Counted from the stretch's first letter, positions 20,357 to 32,445 are shown. The stretch is DNA of 64,000 bases from Geosiphon pyriformis (GCA_016748015.1 JAAOMT010000276.1:278343-342342), one strand, 5' to 3'. Made by a program: numbers and translations. The notes: generated by a model not told the origin, from the sequence alone.

Positions 20357-22137
20357 GTGGTAGACGACACAATTATTATGAACGAATATGAGAAAGCTCT
20401 CCGGTTTTTAGAACTAGGCTGTGGATGCGGTTGCTCGGCTAAGCTGCCCAAAGAAGAATTTGCTGAATTGCGAGAAGACTTTCAAGCGCTAACAAAATCC
20501 GAACAAGACATTTTCTTAATGGCCCAACTCAGGCCCATGGATGGGGGAGCGATCAGTACTAGCCGACGTCTCAAGAACAAGACTCGCATCAACAAGAGAA
20601 CTATTTACTGCTGAAGTCGTAATACCCCTATTTGTCAAAAAACCTACCTCAATATGCTTGGTATTGGTCGCAATTATTTTGAAAATATCAGAAATCATCT
20701 GCTAAAGAATGGTCTTCTACCACGGGTCCATGGTAATGTAAAAAGAATGCCACGGTGAAAAACCAGGATGGTCATCAATATTGACGTGGCTACCGCGGTC
20801 AAGAATTTTTTGCTAAATTATGCTGAAGTTCATGGTTTGCCCAGCCCGGTAAGAAACGTCAACCGAGTTACCCAATCAATCATCTTTTTACCAGCGGAAA
20901 TGAGCTATAAGTCTGTTCACCGTGACTTTTTGGCTGGTCTAGAAGAAGATAGTAAATTGCGTGCCCTCAAATATGATGCATTTCGCAAATTATGGCATCA
21001 GCTTACCCCGTACATTCAAATTATGAGTCCTCGAACTGATTTATGCGATACCTGTCAACAGTTGCGGAATGACATGCAGTTCAAAGCCCGTAAAGAGGAA
21101 GAGGCCCAAGACTTATTGAAGAAGTATAAAGAACATCTAGCCAAAGCCAAGTTAGAACGAAACTATTATAACAAAAATACCAAGTTGGCGGAAGAACACA
21201 GAAAGCTTGTCGACCAGAATTATTCTGTTGTTTCAGTGAAAGGCAAAATACCATACTGCAGCATGGACGCTATTGCTCACTACAGTTACGACTGAGCCCA
21301 AAATGTCCATGTACCCCATTCGGATCAACAGATTGGCAAGGTGTATTACCTTAGTGCTCGCAAGGTACACTTGTTTGGTGTCCAAGATGAAGCGGTGCGC
21401 GAGCAAATTAATTATGTACTGGATGAGAACGAACTTCTTGGAAAAGGTCCGAATGGTACGCTAAGCCTGGTCTTTGATGGAATCAAACAATTGAATAAAG
21501 GCGAGAAGCACTTGAAGGTTACTTGCGACAATGCGGGAGGGCAAAACAAAAACAATACGACTATTTGGTTTTATCTGTACTTGGTAATTGTTGGCTATTA
21601 CGAAAGTATTGAGTTAAATTTTATGGTTCCCGGTCATACCAAATTCAAATGTGATGGAAGCTTTGGTCTAATTAAAAGACTTTACCGTAAGACCACGGTA
21701 GATTGTGTAGATCATGTGGTAGAGGTAGTAAAAAGGTCCAGTATTGCCGGACTAAACAAAGCTCGGCGTTATAATGGTAAAGAGGGTTTCCAATATCTAG
21801 ATATTTTAAGTAGTTTGGCGGTCTATTTCAAGAAGCTGCCGGGCATGCAGAAGTTTCAACATTTCCTCTTTACTAGTGCTAATCCCGGTGTAGTCAAAGC
21901 CCAAGAAACCGCTAATGTCCCTTCCAGGAATTCAAGCTACTGAAAACCAGTAAACTCGAGGCTTCAAAGATCATACAAAAAACCAAGGCCTTATCATTTC
22001 CAATGCTGACCCCTTCTCCAATGAAACATGAGCGGCAAGAATATCTTTATAATTATATTCGTCCTTTTGTCCGCGATGAATTCAAAGATATTACATGCCC
22101 AAGACCAACCTATACTGGTAATGAACAAAACATTTAA
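20357..22137 (+). CDS. Transposase-like protein (DUF7869-like), reads through TGA
   Basis: One frame runs from 20357 (GTG; first ATG 20378) to about 21930, interrupted only by TGA at 20612, 20756 and 21293. A one-base frame change near 21922-21930 then leads to a TAA at 22135-22137. The protein has a Cys-rich N-terminus (GCGCGCSAKLPKEEF) and a TPICQKTYLNMLGIGRNYF segment. A CxxC-containing coiled-coil part follows (DLCDTCQQLRNDMQ), and the catalytic-looking half contains CSMDAIAHYSYD, CDNAGGQNKNNT and PGHTKFKCDGSFGLIKR. The DN-GGQNKN and PGHTK signatures match a widespread RNase H-fold, transposase-like family (from memory, DUF7869). No introns. Both TGG and TGA occur where Trp fits. See the first finding for the genetic-code argument. 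It may be inactive because of the frameshift. Confidence 0.72.
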
Positions 22138-22253
22138 CCAGTTTTGCACGTCACTGTATCCTTGCTGCCATTAAGCTTAATAAGTTTAATCTCTCAACTT
22201 TTCAAAGCAAAAAAATACTAAAATAATTTATAACTTAATATAAATAAAATTTT

Positions 22254-23227
22254 ATGACAAACATAATCAATGAACTCCAAGAGAGAAACAAAAGTCTAGC
22301 AGAAGAAAATAATCAATTAAAAGAAAAATTTGGTGTTAATCAAGATAATAATCTAACTCTAACAGAAATTAGACAACAGTTAGTTGAAGCATTGAGAGAT
22401 ATGCGTTATACTAACAATGCTGATGAAGAATTACTGGATGACATTATGACCTATTATCCTGGGCAAAACTGACCAAAATTTTGTGAAAATTTCCCAGTTA
22501 AGTTAGGTCGACAAATTCATATTGAATGCTTATACAAATTCATTATGTATTGAAAAAATTCCTTTAAACGCCACCAAGAAATTAAGGAGTTAAAGCATGA
22601 AAAGAACCAGTTGACCTTAAAAAGTGAGGTGCTTGAAAGGGAACTTGAACATTCTGAGAAGCAAGCTAAACACTTTAAAAAAATCATCACAGAAATCTTA
22701 CAAGAACATTATGAATATTTCATCTCAACAGATGAAAATGATAAGCTTTCTTTTACCATAGACACTGAAAAAAATGAAAATTGACTTCAAGAATTAATAG
22801 ACAAAATTAGCAACAAAGAGCATGAAGGCCTTATTGCTGAAATTATTGAAAGTTGATTAAAGAGGCTCTTGAAACTAGTAAAAAATGAAATGATGCTCAA
22901 AAAGCAGAGTTAAGAGAAGAAATTAGAGATAAGTCTGAAGTCATTCGAGAGAATCGTGTGATAATCGAAAACCAAGAAAAAGAAATCCAAAAATTATGGG
23001 AGGAAGCACGGGATAATTCAGAATTGGTGAGAGAAGCTCGGAAGATAATTCAAAGGCAAGAAATGTTACTTAATTTATCTAATAAACCTTTACCTTTCTT
23101 ACCTAAGAAGTCAAACAAATTTAAACGAATAGGAGTGGCAATAAAAAGAAAGTTTTCCCAATTAGCAGAAAATGTTAAGTTTCAAAGACGAGAAATGGTT
23201 GCTCAGATAGAAGTTAAAGTCAAGTAG
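22254..23227 (+). CDS. Coiled-coil protein with TGA as Trp
   Basis: Frame starts MTNIINELQERNKSLAEENN and is interrupted only by TGA (22470, 22551, 22782, 22886, and possibly 22854) before ending at TAG (23225-23227). One frame change is needed near 22850-22857. With TGA as Trp it is about 324 residues, almost entirely Lys/Glu/Gln/Asn-rich coiled coil, with a basic C-terminal part (KKSNKFKRIGVAIKRKFSQL). No intron signals are needed. The style (Lys/Glu-rich, AT-rich codons, TGA inside) is Mollicutes-like rather than fungal. Function unknown. Confidence 0.6.
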
Positions 23228-23229
23228 CG

Positions 23230-23843
23230 ATGAGAGAATTGCTTTATACAATCTTGGAGTTAGAGGAGTGAGGCAAAGACACAACGTGTGATTTTTGCCC
23301 TAACTTTAACAAAAGAAACAAGGCAGTTTGTCAAATCAGAACTCGTAATAAAGTGAGCCATAGGATAGTTAGTAACGCTTGTGCCTGTGAGGAGGGTAAG
23401 GAAAAATTTGAAAGTGGTGAATTGCCTAAATGCGAAAGATGCGGAGAGCTAAAAACTAGGATGGGTTTTCACTATAATTGTTCTGAGAGCAACGAAAAAG
23501 AACTTCCTTCTTTACCCAACGAGGAAAGATCTTCCACAAGATACGAACGCCAAATAAACTCCTTACAAGAACAATTAAATGAAGCCGAATGAACCATGAG
23601 AATTTTATGGAGAAGTCCGAGGAATGAAGTAAAAGGCAAAAACAGGAGTTATTGGATCGAATAAAAGAGCTAGAAACGGAAGTAGAAAGATTAAAAAAGC
23701 AAACTCCCCAAGAAGTGGTTAATGAAGTAGAATCTTATAAAGAAGAAGTGGCTCGATTAAAAACTCTGTTAGAAAAATTGAATTCTCAACAGAAGACTCA
23801 AATTGAGGTTAAAAGGTGACCTTGATTGAAAATAAAGAAGTAA
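23230..23843 (+). CDS. Cys-rich plus coiled-coil protein with TGA as Trp
   Basis: The ATG is 2 nt after the stop of the preceding frame, a spacing typical of a bacterial operon. The frame contains TGA at 23269 and 23590. After a frame change near 23592-23607 it has TGA at 23625, 23817 and 23823, then TAA at 23841-23843. The N-terminal part has CxxC-like pairs (CDFCPN, CAC, CERCGEL) suggesting a zinc-binding domain. The C-terminal part is coiled coil (KELETEVERLKKQT). The stop lies 25 nt before the right TIR, so the frame nearly abuts the element end. No TAA or TAG interrupts either segment. Confidence 0.58.
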
Positions 23844-23858
23844 TTAAAAAAATTAGAA

Positions 23859-23913
23859 GATACCCGAGTGACGTCAAATGTTCACTTTGTCTGGTTTTGT
23901 TGCAGCACGCCCC
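23859..23913 (-). repeat. Right terminal inverted repeat
   Basis: Reverse complement of the left TIR: 45 bp perfect (23869-23913) and 55 bp with three transitions. It ends ...GCAGCACGCCCC, followed by the ATTT duplication at 23914-23917. Confidence 0.93.
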
Positions 23914-24202
23914 ATTTAATAGATTAAAAAATCTGCGAATTAAATTTGAACATTAATTTTAATGATGATGATGATGATGATGAGATGTTAACCTATCATT
24001 CACAAAAATTCACGAAAAAAATATTTGACAAAGCTTCCTTCCTTTCAGGTTACTAAAATACTCAGTTTAAAATAAAATACTTGTTCCCTAAACCAAATTT
24101 TTTACCTGTCCTGTAAAAAAGTCAAAAATTCAACTATTTCCTCACATTAATTTTGTTTATGCCCTCGGTGAATTCACAACTAATTTTAGGGCTTTTTGGC
24201 AA

Positions 24203-24988
24203 ATGGTCGAATCCTTCAAATTTCCGCGCAAGAGTGCCGAGCAAGGGGAAAAAAGTTTTTTCATCACTTTTGTAAGTTTAAAATGATGAAACTATTCATG
24301 GCATGCTTTAAATACACAAATTGGACTAATTTATTTTTCACAAAAACTCAGAATTTTCATAAACCATTTCCCTCCAAGACAGTGCTTGACGGGTCAACCC
24401 GTTCATTCGCTTCGTTGGACTTCTCTGACGAACAAATTACACGAATATTCTTACTACAACATTTTACTGCGGCGTTTACCAGTTCTTTTTCACCTGACAT
24501 TGACATATGGCAAGAGGAATTGTTCCAGGCCTTTAGTGAAATTATAACAAAAATAACCAGTTTTGTCGCAGTGGAAGAACAAGAATACTTTAGTCATGAT
24601 GGTACCTTTCTAGATTTTATCTTGGATATAATTGAAAACGAGAAGATATTTCCGGCAAAACAAAAAGCAATTGAAACTATCCGAGAAGCCTTTTCCTCGC
24701 TTAATACATCAAAACTACATTTTACCACTGAGCTCTTGGAGACTATATCTCCGGATGTATTTCATTACTGTTGTTTATGTGGCCGGTTTGTCGAAGTAAA
24801 TTCTGATCAATTATGGTACAATATTTCAACTCTATTTTGTCACTTGGAGACAGCTTGGGGTGAGTGTCAGGATTATCTCGAAGAGATATGGGAAGAAATG
24901 GAAGAAGCCAAATCCAAAAACACATGCAAATATTGGTCCCGTAGATCAATTTTGATTTGGACTTTGAAAACTGCCTGCAATCAATACT
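24203..24988 (+). CDS. Unrecognised protein, two exons
   Basis: Exon 1 is 24203-24271 (MVESFKFPRKSAEQGEK onward), ending at a good GTAAGT donor. Exon 2 starts at 24352 after CTCAG and runs to TGA at 24986-24988, in phase, giving about 235 residues. The protein is acidic and helical, with a CCLCGRF cysteine cluster and several aromatic residues. No known domain was recognised. A second open frame (24945-25175: LDFENCLQSILNNQ onward) follows in another frame. It would be joined in phase if a GTAAAT donor at 24796 were used with the acceptor at 24943-24944, so an alternative isoform or a different C-terminus is possible. The gene begins about 290 bp from the right end of the TIR element. Confidence 0.55.
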
Positions 24989-25175
24989 GAACAATCAAAT
25001 AGGCAAGAGTGATCATAAAGTTTCCAGCGGATTCACATGTGGTTTTTTTTTTTGGGAAGAAGATCCCTTTTGGGACCTTGATAGACATTTTTCATATGAA
25101 GTGGAGAAACGTTATGAACAAATTAATTCTCATGGGGTGAAAGGAATATTTAATAAGTTTCGTCAAAGTTCTTGA

Positions 25176-26558
25176 AAAAAAAAAGTTTTTTTTTACAATG
25201 CTATTTCAAAGGTTGGATTATCTGGATGATTGAGAATTTTAGTTAATTTCTAATAGTTATTGAGTAACTAGAACTTTTTTTGTAAATAGTTAAAATTTAG
25301 AATCATGGGTGCTCAGTGTTTTGGCGTTTATTAGTATTGAAAATTCAGTGAAATTTTTGATATCTCACATTTTATCAAAGGATAGTTTGTCCGATTCACT
25401 ACAATCATTAATCATTTAATCATTTAATCATTTAATTATAGAAGCATTACAAGTTTCAACATTTTCTAAGGATTACACGTTGAATGTAAAAATTTTGTTT
25501 AAAAATTTTTTTTATTTAATTTTTTATACAAATTCAAGTACAAAGGTTAGTTAGTACTATTACAAAGTTTCATTTTTTTTCAAAAATTTCCACAAAAATT
25601 CGGAAATATTTGTTATTTGCAAACGATTTACAGAAGAAAGTTGAGATTTTTTTACAATAAAAAGCGAAGGAAAAACCAAACCAAACCAAACCAAAAAAAA
25701 AACAAGCAATAGAATTAAAGGAACTTGAAAAAAAAAACAAAAAAAAACATTCAATTTTAGTGTTCAAAAATTTGAAAATCTGATCGTCATCGTACATTGT
25801 TCTTTTTAGGAAACAAAAAAGAAAAAAAGAAAAAGGAAACGAAGGGCAAAGACGCGTTCAATCGTTGTCAAAGCATATAAAAACGTAGACGCGATGCAAT
25901 ACCAAAAATAAGGAAAATGTAATTATTAAAAGGAGTAGAAAGAAAAATTTTTTTGCTTGTGATGGTGAAGTTGATTTTCTGGGTATTTTACAATTACACA
26001 AGTTTTCGGGTGTTATTTACATTGGTAGGGAAGAAGTTTTGTCAATTATGAAGGAAAAATTAGAAACGAGAATTTTGAAGATGAGTATGAATCTCTGATC
26101 AAATAAAAAATCGTTGATTCATGTAATTAGATAGTGTAATTAAAAAATAATATTGTTCACCCACGCGTGCACATAAAAGAAACCAGTAAAGGCACCAAAT
26201 TAAATTACCCATTTTAGTAGTAGAAGTAGTAGTAGTAAAAGTAAAAGTAAAAGTAAAAGTAAAAGAAAAAGAAATATACAAGATTATATTTAAATTAATT
26301 ATTAGTCGAGTAAAAAGAAACCTGTATCCATGAAACACCATTCAGAACCAAGAGGAAATGTATATGAAAAGAAAAAAGGGGGGAATTTTTGAAAAATGAA
26401 CAAGAAACGGAAAAAAAAGGACAAGAGAGTCGAATTTGTTATGGTAATGAGTGGTAATATATGAAGGTTTCTAAAAAAAAACGGCATTGAAAATGTCCGT
26501 GATATTAATGTATTATTATTATTATTACTATTATTATTATTATTATTATTATTAGGGG

Positions 26559-26602
<44 letters not shown>

Positions 26603-26783
26603 ATGAGTCTATTCGACTTTTTCAATGTTTAGAATTTGTATTGTCCGAGAATCGAGCATCATTAGATTATGTTTGGTTGAAGAATATAATCATATTAAAT
26701 TTTTACCTGTTCAGAATAGGTTACTTGTTTGATAGATTATTTTCTTTGACATCAATATTAAAGGCAGACAACCGAAGTTATGC
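25176..26783. other. Intergenic spacer, probably HMG-gene 3' region
   Basis: Strongly AT-rich with A and T homopolymers. Contains microsatellites: TAG/AAAAGT-type repeats (about 26215-26268), (TTA)n (about 26513-26553) and (GTA)n (about 26560-26602). Open frames here are only products of these repeats. The part nearest 26783 probably includes the 3' UTR of the HMG-box gene. Confidence 0.5.
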
Positions 26784-28231
26784 TTATTCATAGATGAATT
26801 GGTCGTTTGGCGAGATCAATACAGCCCAACCTAAAGCATCAACGTTAAGATAATCAAAAGATTCGGTTGTATTGGGATCAAGGGCGGAAGAGAAAGAGTT
26901 TTCATAATAACCCATGTCAACAAAATTATCGATTTGATTCGCAGTCACATCAGGATCAACGGCAGAATTACAAGGAGTGAGACCTTCATTCAGCATACTT
27001 GATGATAATGTATAGGGGTCAAACAATGTCTCAAGGTGCACTTGACTATCATCTTTGATCGCGTTACCAAGACATTCAAAAGGTGAAATCTCGTATTGAG
27101 AAACAGATTCCAATGAAGGTGTCAATTCTAATGGAGTTAAAAAGATATTATTCGTATCATCATCATAACTACTGATGGTGGTGTTGGGGTAGACAGAGAA
27201 ATATTCCTCATCATCAGTTGAAGAAAACTCCATAGATTCTGAAATGCTGAGTGTTGATTCGATGGATGGACGTCTTGATTGATCGATAAACAAATCAGAA
27301 GGATTGTTGTTGAACAAATCAGAAGAATTGTTGAACAAATCGCAAGGATCGTTAAACAAATCAGAAGAAGGGTTTAAAGACATGGAGGGAGAAGGAGAGG
27401 GAGATGAAGTTGGTGGTAATGAGGTCGGAGTAGATGAAATTGTCGTGTTTGATCGTTTAGCACGACGACGTTTCTCATGAGGTCTTCGTGGACGATATTT
27501 ATATTCCGGAAATTTCTTTGCATGTTCCGATTTGGCCAAATCAGCCAAATTTTGATAATGTAATTTCTCCACAGGAGAAATTTTATGCCACATCTCTCCT
27601 ACTTTCTTTGATACTTCATTATTAGAGATTCCTTCGTTCTCTCGAACGATTTCCGGGTGTTTGGTCCGACGATATAAAATAAAGGCATTTGGAGGTCGTG
27701 GAGTTTTCTTTGGCTTGGGAGCTTTAGGAACAGACCCGCGCTGCGGTGAAGGTTTCTTTGCTTCAGCAAGCACTAAAGAAGGGAACTTTAAGTCAGAGGC
27801 ATTTGTTGTAGTAACGACGTCGGAGGTAGAAGTAGTCGAGAATTCATTAAACGTTAAAGGTTCAAATTTTGAGAATTGTTGTTGTTGTTGTTGAAGTAGC
27901 AGCTGTTGTTGCAATTGAAGATGTTGCTGATATTGGATCAACTGCTTTTGTTGTTGTTGCTGTTGTTGTTTATTAATAACAACAGCGGGTGGGGTGTTGG
28001 TTCGACTACTTTTTTTAGAACTTTTCTTTGTGTCGTTTTTTAAAAGATTTGCCGCGTGTGATTTGCCTTTTTTAGTATCGAGGGAGGAAGAGGAGTTTGC
28101 GGGGATCAAAACCGGTTCGAATCCTTCAGGAATGAAGTATGATGCCCCTTTTCCTTGTTCATAGAGGCTATGTAATTTTTCAGTTGATATTACTTGAAAA
28201 GTTGATACCAACCTCTTTGTATTACTATTAC

Positions 28232-28276
<45 letters not shown>

Positions 28277-28334
28277 TACTATCAGACGATTTACTCGTCG
28301 ATGACGTATTAGTAGTAGTAATGGTAGAATTCAT
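26784..28334 (-). CDS. HMG-box transcription factor, MATA_HMG type
   Basis: 516 residues in one exon. The HMG box is at about residues 211-285: PRPPNAFILYRRTKHPEIV, then NNEVSKKVGEMWHKISPVEK, ending in the basic RPRRPHEKRRRAKR. The PRPPNAFILYR start and VGxMW core are those of the MATA_HMG subfamily, which includes fungal mating-type and related sex regulators. Family knowledge: it bends DNA at short AT-rich sites in the nucleus. Outside the box are poly-Asn (residues 22-34), poly-Gln (123-153) and Ser/Asp-rich activation-like regions with SSDLFNN repeats. These fungi carry many expanded MATA_HMG genes, so a mating role cannot be assumed. The poly-Asn codons form an (ATT/AAT)n microsatellite and may vary in length between strains. 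Confidence 0.88.
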
Positions 28335-29321
28335 GATTTTATGATATTAAATGATAATATGGTCAACTATATTATCATGAAAAATAAAATCGAATAGGAA
28401 AAGGGATTTTTGTAAAGAAGTAAAGAAGGAAGATGGAAAGAATAGTGGTTCCGCTTAATTTGATGAAATGCGGAGTTTGCCAGAGACAAAGCTAAAGTTT
28501 TTACAAAGAAAGGGAAAGAAAGGAATTTTATAGGAAATTTTTTTCATCTGTTGTAATAGGATTATTTGGTTACAGAGAATATTATAATTTTTTTTTTTCG
28601 CGTCAACGAGATACAAAGGGGAAAATTGTGTAATGTCACATTTGTCGCGGCGTATTCTATATGAGGAACTTATGATACAGTTGTGTGTGAGAGTGAGTGA
28701 ATTAATGAGTGAATTAGTGAATTAGTGAATTAGTGAGAGAGAGAGAGTGAGAGAGTGAGAGAGAGTGAGAAAGATAGACAGAAAAGATATACAGAAAAGA
28801 TAGACAGAAAAGATAGACAGAAAGGGAGTAAGCAAAGCAAAACAAGAGAATAAAGTTTCTGCAAAAAACTTTTTGTGCAAGGTTTGACCTTATAAATGTT
28901 GTATGACATGTAAAAAAAATGTGACTCTTTACTCCATTAAGACGTGTTTTACTATTTAACATGAAAATCAAATTTCTTTTGAAGTGATCGCTAAAGTTCA
29001 ATGAATGTTAGACAAACATCGATTGGCGTCCAAACTTGATACGTTCAGACAATGCACAGAAAGCTATTTCAAGGAACAATAGCATAGATGATAAATTTTT
29101 AGTCATTATCTTGGGTTATTTGAGTGCTCTCTTACACTTTTTCCTTTGAATGGATTGGTAGGGTGACAGATAGGGTGTTTTATCTATCATTTTTAATTAA
29201 CATTTACACAAAAAAAAAATGCATGAATATTATCACGGGTTCTTATTCAAGGTTTTTTTTTGAAGTTACATTTTAGTAAATCTTATTTATTATTATTATT
29301 AATATTAATATTAATATATAT

Positions 29322-29322
<1 letters not shown>

Positions 29323-29371
<49 letters not shown>
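29323..29371. repeat. (GATA)n microsatellite
   Basis: About twelve tandem units of a 4-bp GATA repeat, preceded by a short (TA)n tract. Nearly perfect, so probably length-variable between isolates. Confidence 0.95.
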
Positions 29372-29372
<1 letters not shown>

Positions 29373-29533
29373 TTTAAATTTTGGTGTTTGACGCGTTACC
29401 TAGTTTAAATATCTTTTGAGACGCGATTTTAATTATTTTTTAAATGGATACTCCTAAAAAATTTGACAATGTTAATTTCTGTTGAGACCGAGTAATCTTG
29501 CATTGTTCATTGAAATTATTTCCAGGTTGGTTG

Positions 29534-29565
<32 letters not shown>

Positions 29566-29948
29566 ATAGTTAAACTTTCCAAAATAAAAATCTTACACGT
29601 GCACGGGCCTAAGTAAAACCTAGATATGGGATTATGTTTTAATTATGGGAAAAATTTAACGAATGAACTCTGATGAATTTTTTTTTGAAAAACTTGAATT
29701 TAAAGTTGTAATTTGTAAAATGATTCAAAATTAGGAATCACCCGTTTTTGAAACACCTTTCATTACCCGCCCAGGTACCAAATTTCAAATTTAAAGCAAA
29801 ATCAAATCAAATAAACTTTCGCTGCAGGTAACTCAAAGAAAAGGATGTAAAGATATGTATGTGCTTTGCATCAAGCTTTTTTTTTGTTTTTTTTTGTTTT
29901 GTTTAATAAAAGAATAGAATATTATCTAATTAACAACAATCCCAAAGA

Positions 29949-30006
<58 letters not shown>

Positions 30007-30446
30007 AATTGTTCATAAAGAAACTCTGTTGTCATATATTTTTTTTTACAAATCTTTTTTAAAAAATTATTTTTCAAAAAATTTAAAATTTTCATCCTCT
30101 TTCTTTCATCTAATTTTTTTATTGGTTTTTTGTAACGCGTCACAGAATCAATTTTAATTTTTTTTTTAACTTTTGATACCAATTTTTTTGAAATACCAAT
30201 TTTTTTTTTTTAGACAATAATTTTGTTTCTAGATTTATTATTATTCTCATTGAACTTCAAATAAAGATTGGGTTGGTTTCTCAATCTATGAGTTTAATAT
30301 TAAAGGTAACATTTAAAGTAAATTTATTGGTGTTTCCAAAGCTTAAAAAAAAAAAAGAAAAAGCTTCTAGAAGCAATAAAAAAAATTTTACTTCAACTCT
30401 AAAAAAGATCCGGCAATCATTAATAGGAGTTTAAAAAAAAAATAGA

Positions 30447-30484
<38 letters not shown>

Positions 30485-31529
30485 TTTTTTTTTTGAAAAA
30501 ATAAAAATAAAAAAAAAGGAAAATAGGAAACATCACACAAAACTGCTTGTATTAATTGTTTGAGCTTTTTTCGCGAATGTACGAAAAGGGCTTTTAAGGG
30601 TCCACATCATCTGCTGATGATCACAATGATATTTATTTAGTACCACAAAAGAATGATAAAATCGGAGTAGCGGATTGTGTGGGGGTAAAATTGGTAAGAC
30701 TGGTTTTTTTTTTTTTCTTTTTACGGGATTGAGTAAATTGTCTCATTGCCCGTGATTAATAAACCCTATTGCATAATTTATGATTTATTATTTATTATTT
30801 ATTATTATTTAAAATTTTGCTTTTTTGGCAATTATTACAAATCCCTATTAAAAATTATTATTATTATTATTATTATTATTATAATAATTATTATTAAAAA
30901 TCGTAAAAAAAAAAAATCGTAGAGAAAATAAAAATATAAATATATCAGCAAAAATAAAAAAAAAGTTATCCACAACACTATTGAAAGTTTCACAATTAAT
31001 CGCGCCACAACATTTTTTGCCTTAATTTGTAATTGATTAAAAAAAAAATTTTTGAACCTCCAAAAATGGTATCTTTTACAAAAATAAAAATGAACCTTAT
31101 ATATAAATAATTTTTTTTTAATGTAAGATTGGGACGGATTAGTCGTCAAAATGAACCATAAAAGTATAAAATATTGGTGAAAAAATGTTAATCTACATGT
31201 ATTTCATTTCCATAAATGTTTTAACTATCACACAAAGGTTTTCTAGCGAATTCGATGTCAAAAAAAATTTTCATGCAAGAAAATGTTAATTTAACCAAAA
31301 TCAGGTCTGATATATAGTAGGTCTGCGGCTGTCCCACCTTTGAAACAAACAATTAAAATTCTTTACTGTAAATTTTGAAACTAATCCACTATTTTAGCTA
31401 TATTGAGGGCTCTAATTAAACAATACTAACAGGTTTCCACTCAATTACCCTTTTTCTTTAAATTTTTTAGCTTTTTTAATTAAGAACACCATGGATTTCA
31501 AAAAACAAGAAAACCATTTCGTTCTGGGT

Positions 31530-31581
<52 letters not shown>

Positions 31582-31583
31582 AA
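31530..31583. repeat. (AAAG)n microsatellite
   Basis: About thirteen uninterrupted AAAG units, one of the longest pure simple repeats in the spacer. Confidence 0.95.
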
Positions 31584-32445
31584 AGGATTGATAATTGAAA
31601 GTGTTCAACTATCCTACTAATTTGCTCTAAAAAGTTATATTTCCTAATTTTGAAACGTTGATCGCTTCACAAAGATTTCCCATGCAGAAATTTATCATTA
31701 TTTTTTTTATACAGATCCATCAAAAATAATAGATAAATTAGTAAAAATAATGATTTCAAATTAAGAATTCCAAAATAAATTCGAAACCTTATGCAAATAT
31801 TTTACTCTGATTTTTATGTATTGAAAAGTTATGTGAAATATAAAAGTATATATATAATATATATATGTATATACAAGTACAGTTGCATTTGTAAGTGCAT
31901 CCTTTGGGCTCGCTCGCTCGCTCACTTGGTTGCTAATTTAGTTAGATGAATTTAAGGTTGATCTCAGATTAGGAGTTAAAGGTAGGGTTTAGGAATAATG
32001 ACTATGTTAAGAGGGTGTATCTACAGTATTCGATATGAAAGTGTAGACTTGAAAAATAAAAAAGTGACTATTTTTTTTTTTTTAAATAAAAGATAAAAAG
32101 TTTTGATAATAGTTAATGATAATGGTAAATTCTACAACGGATTTTTTGGGGAATAAGAGGATTTTTCTTAAGAAAAAGAAAACGTTCCAGAAAAAAATAT
32201 CCATTATTTATACTTCCCATGATAATAAATGTGGGTAAGAAATGTTGTTGTTGTTGTTGTTGCTGCTGCTGTTGTTGCTTCTAAAAATACGAAGAAAGAA
32301 AAAGATAAATGAAAATTTTGGGCCTTCACACAAGCTAAACGTTTATATTTTTGAATACTAGAGATTTTGACGGGTAAATTTGAATGCTGTTTAATTGTTT
32401 ACGTTTTTATGAAATAAAAAAGTTGGGGTTATATTTATTGATTGG

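Larger units (their letters stand above)
15318..23917. mobile_element. 8.6-kb TIR DNA element with ATTT target duplication
   Basis: The element body is 15322-23913 (8,592 bp). Its ends are perfect 45-bp inverted repeats starting GGGGCGTGCTGC. Four-base direct repeats ATTT flank it at 15318-15321 and 23914-23917. It carries a 133-bp tandem repeat, an intron-rich gene (17157-19618), a transposase-like gene (20357-22137) and two coiled-coil frames (22254-23843). Another TIR-like piece lies inside at 20313-20332, in the same orientation as the left end. The element may therefore be composite: an inner 3.6-kb unit (about 20310-23913) joined to a 5-kb left arm. A 4-bp duplication is known for Sola-type transposons, but I do not assign it to a superfamily on that basis. 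Confidence 0.82.
28335..32445. other. 4.1-kb gene-free, microsatellite-rich spacer
   Basis: No supportable gene on either strand. It is dense in simple repeats: GAGA/GTGA/GATAGACA-type (28684-28826), (GATA)n (29323-29371), (GTTA)n (29526-29565), (ATT)n (29951-30006, about 30449-30483, about 30855-30880), (AAAG)n (31530-31583) and (GTT)n (about 32243-32275). It lies between the HMG-box gene's 5' end and the RhoGAP gene's 3' end, so the left part should contain the HMG promoter. Confidence 0.6.
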
